A stretch of DNA of 7,090 nt, from NCBI GenBank assembly GCA_038236965.1, contig JBBRZF010000175.1:1-7090 (forward strand), read 5' to 3'. The notes below the pieces were generated by a model, which saw only the letters and a program-made list of their open reading frames with translations, had not been told where the DNA came from and did not search any database. This stretch comes from JBBRZF01 sp038236965 (GTDB taxonomy: Bacteria; Acidobacteriota; Terriglobia; Terriglobales; Acidobacteriaceae). Positions within the stretch are counted from its first letter, which is position 1; each line of letters opens with the position of its first letter. The position numbers were made by a program, and so were the translations under genes. Shown here piece after piece: positions 6,390 through 7,090 of the stretch.

Positions 6390-6423
6390 GGCATAAAGAA
6401 AGGGCAGCCTAGTGGCCACCCTT
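6390..6423 (-). terminator. Intrinsic terminator after sucA
   Basis: On the minus strand, AAGGGTGGCC (6423-6414) pairs with GGCTGCCCTT (6409-6400) in a 10-bp stem with two G-T pairs and the 4-nt loop ACTA, followed by TTCTTTATGC (6399-6390). It lies 20 nt after the sucA stop codon. It implies that sucA ends its transcript here and that the regulator is expressed from its own promoter. Confidence 0.7.
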
Positions 6424-6443
6424 ATTGTTGGAGTGAAAACTCT

Positions 6444-7090
6444 CTAGCTGGTGAAAGCCAAAGTGATAAGCGTTTTCTGCTCCATCTCGTGGGCCTTGGC
6501 GGAGCCGGTAGAAGGGCTGGCGGCAGCGGCGCGTTTGACGGAGCGAACGGCGACGTCGCGGGCTGCGCGGCGCAGTCGCGGAAGAACGAAGAAGAGCCCG
6601 CCCATGTTGGCCGGTTCTTCCTGCACCCAGACGAGTTCGCGCGCGTTGCTGTACTGCGCGAGCATGTTGGTGATCTCCTGTTCGGGGAACGGGAACAACT
6701 GGTCGAGGGCGACAATGGCGGTTTCGGTGTCCTGACGTTTGCGGCGCTCGATGCGGAGTTCGTGCACGACTTTTCCGGTTGCCATGAGGATGCGCAAAGG
6801 ATTGGTGACTTCGCGATCGAGCACGAGGTTCTGGAAATGCGGCAAAGTGAAGTCGTCGATGCTGGACGAAGCTTCCGGATGGCGCAACATGCTCTTGGGC
6901 GTGAAACAGATGAGCGGCTTGCGCCAGATGCGCAGCGCCTGGCGTCGCAAGAGGTGGAAGAATTGCGCGGCCGTTGAGGGCTGGCAGATCTGCATGTTGT
7001 CGCGAGCGGCGAGTTGCAGGTAGCGTTCGATGCGGGCGCTGGAGTGCTCCGGACCTTGGCCTTCGTAGCCGTGCGGGAGCAGCATGACGA
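6444..7090 (-). CDS. sucA: 2-oxoglutarate dehydrogenase E1, C-terminal part
   Basis: C-terminal 215 or so residues of the thiamine-diphosphate E1 of the 2-oxoglutarate dehydrogenase complex, which decarboxylates 2-oxoglutarate and succinylates the lipoyl arm of its E2. The gene enters from beyond the right edge. In order it shows LLPHGYEGQGPEHSSARIER, the stretch QICQPSTAAQFFHLLRRQ, WRKPLICFTPKSMLRHP, the ATGKVVHEL strand, VALDQLFPFP, VWVQEEPANMGG and, near the end, ASPSTGSAKAHEMEQ. All of these align with the final third of E. coli SucA. AceE and transketolase lack this series, so the assignment is firm. The stop is TAG at 6446-6444, followed by an intrinsic terminator. sucB, if adjacent, is not downstream; what lies downstream is the XRE-cupin regulator. 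Confidence 0.95.
   Translation of the reverse strand, partial: VMLLPHGYEGQGPEHSSARIERYLQLAARDNMQICQPSTAAQFFHLLRRQALRIWRKPLICFTPKSMLRHPEASSSIDDFTLPHFQNLVLDREVTNPLRILMATGKVVHELRIERRKRQDTETAIVALDQLFPFPEQEITNMLAQYSNARELVWVQEEPANMGGLFFVLPRLRRAARDVAVRSVKRAAAASPSTGSAKAHEMEQKTLITLAFTS

Noticed and set aside
5463..6977. 504-codon open frame on the plus strand opposite the regulator and sucA
   Set aside because: Again in register with the antisense of both genes, which share a frame, and it merely runs through the spacers. No homology, and it overlaps a terminator and a promoter.

Overview
The window reads as a piece of a moderately GC-rich Gram-negative-type bacterial chromosome. I infer Acidobacteriota, perhaps Terriglobia-like. 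The grounds are a homodimeric-type AceE, a secreted Gly/Ser-tethered beta-propeller lipoprotein of a kind common there, and short heptad repeats in a spacer. No marker gene proves this assignment. Most of the content is core metabolism, with no mobile element, CRISPR array or defence system.

Layout from left to right. Positions 1-113 (minus) hold the first 37 codons of a dihydrolipoamide acetyltransferase (aceF), cut by the window edge. Positions 114-216 are the aceE-aceF gap, which contains two strong perfect stem-loops. Positions 217-2895 (minus) hold a complete homodimeric pyruvate dehydrogenase E1 (aceE), best started at a TTG codon with a good ribosome-binding site. Positions 2896-3088 are a divergent promoter region. 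Positions 3089-3898 (plus) encode a class I SAM-dependent methyltransferase. Positions 3998-5203 (plus) encode a lipoprotein with a lactonase-like beta-propeller, followed by an intrinsic terminator at 5242-5287. Positions 5365-5440 (plus) are a tRNA with a CAT anticodon, whose acceptor stem points to the lysidine-type tRNA-Ile2 rather than tRNA-Met. Positions 5441-5651 are a repeat-bearing spacer. Positions 5652-6239 (minus) encode an XRE-type HTH plus cupin regulator with a near-consensus promoter at 6330-6358. Positions 6390-6423 are the terminator of the next gene. Positions 6444-7090 (minus) are the C-terminal part of 2-oxoglutarate dehydrogenase E1 (sucA), cut by the right edge.

Functionally, the minus strand carries E1 and E2 of the pyruvate dehydrogenase complex and E1 of the 2-oxoglutarate dehydrogenase complex. 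These are the two lipoate-dependent entry and oxidation steps of the TCA cycle. Between them lie an unrelated plus-strand pair (methyltransferase, lipoprotein), a tRNA gene and a regulator. Whether the regulator acts on the dehydrogenase genes cannot be told from the sequence.

I did not find a convincing new biological system. The items most worth a second look are the promoter/dyad/DnaA-box overlap upstream of the regulator, the structured leader and TTG start of aceE, and the double stem-loop between aceE and aceF.
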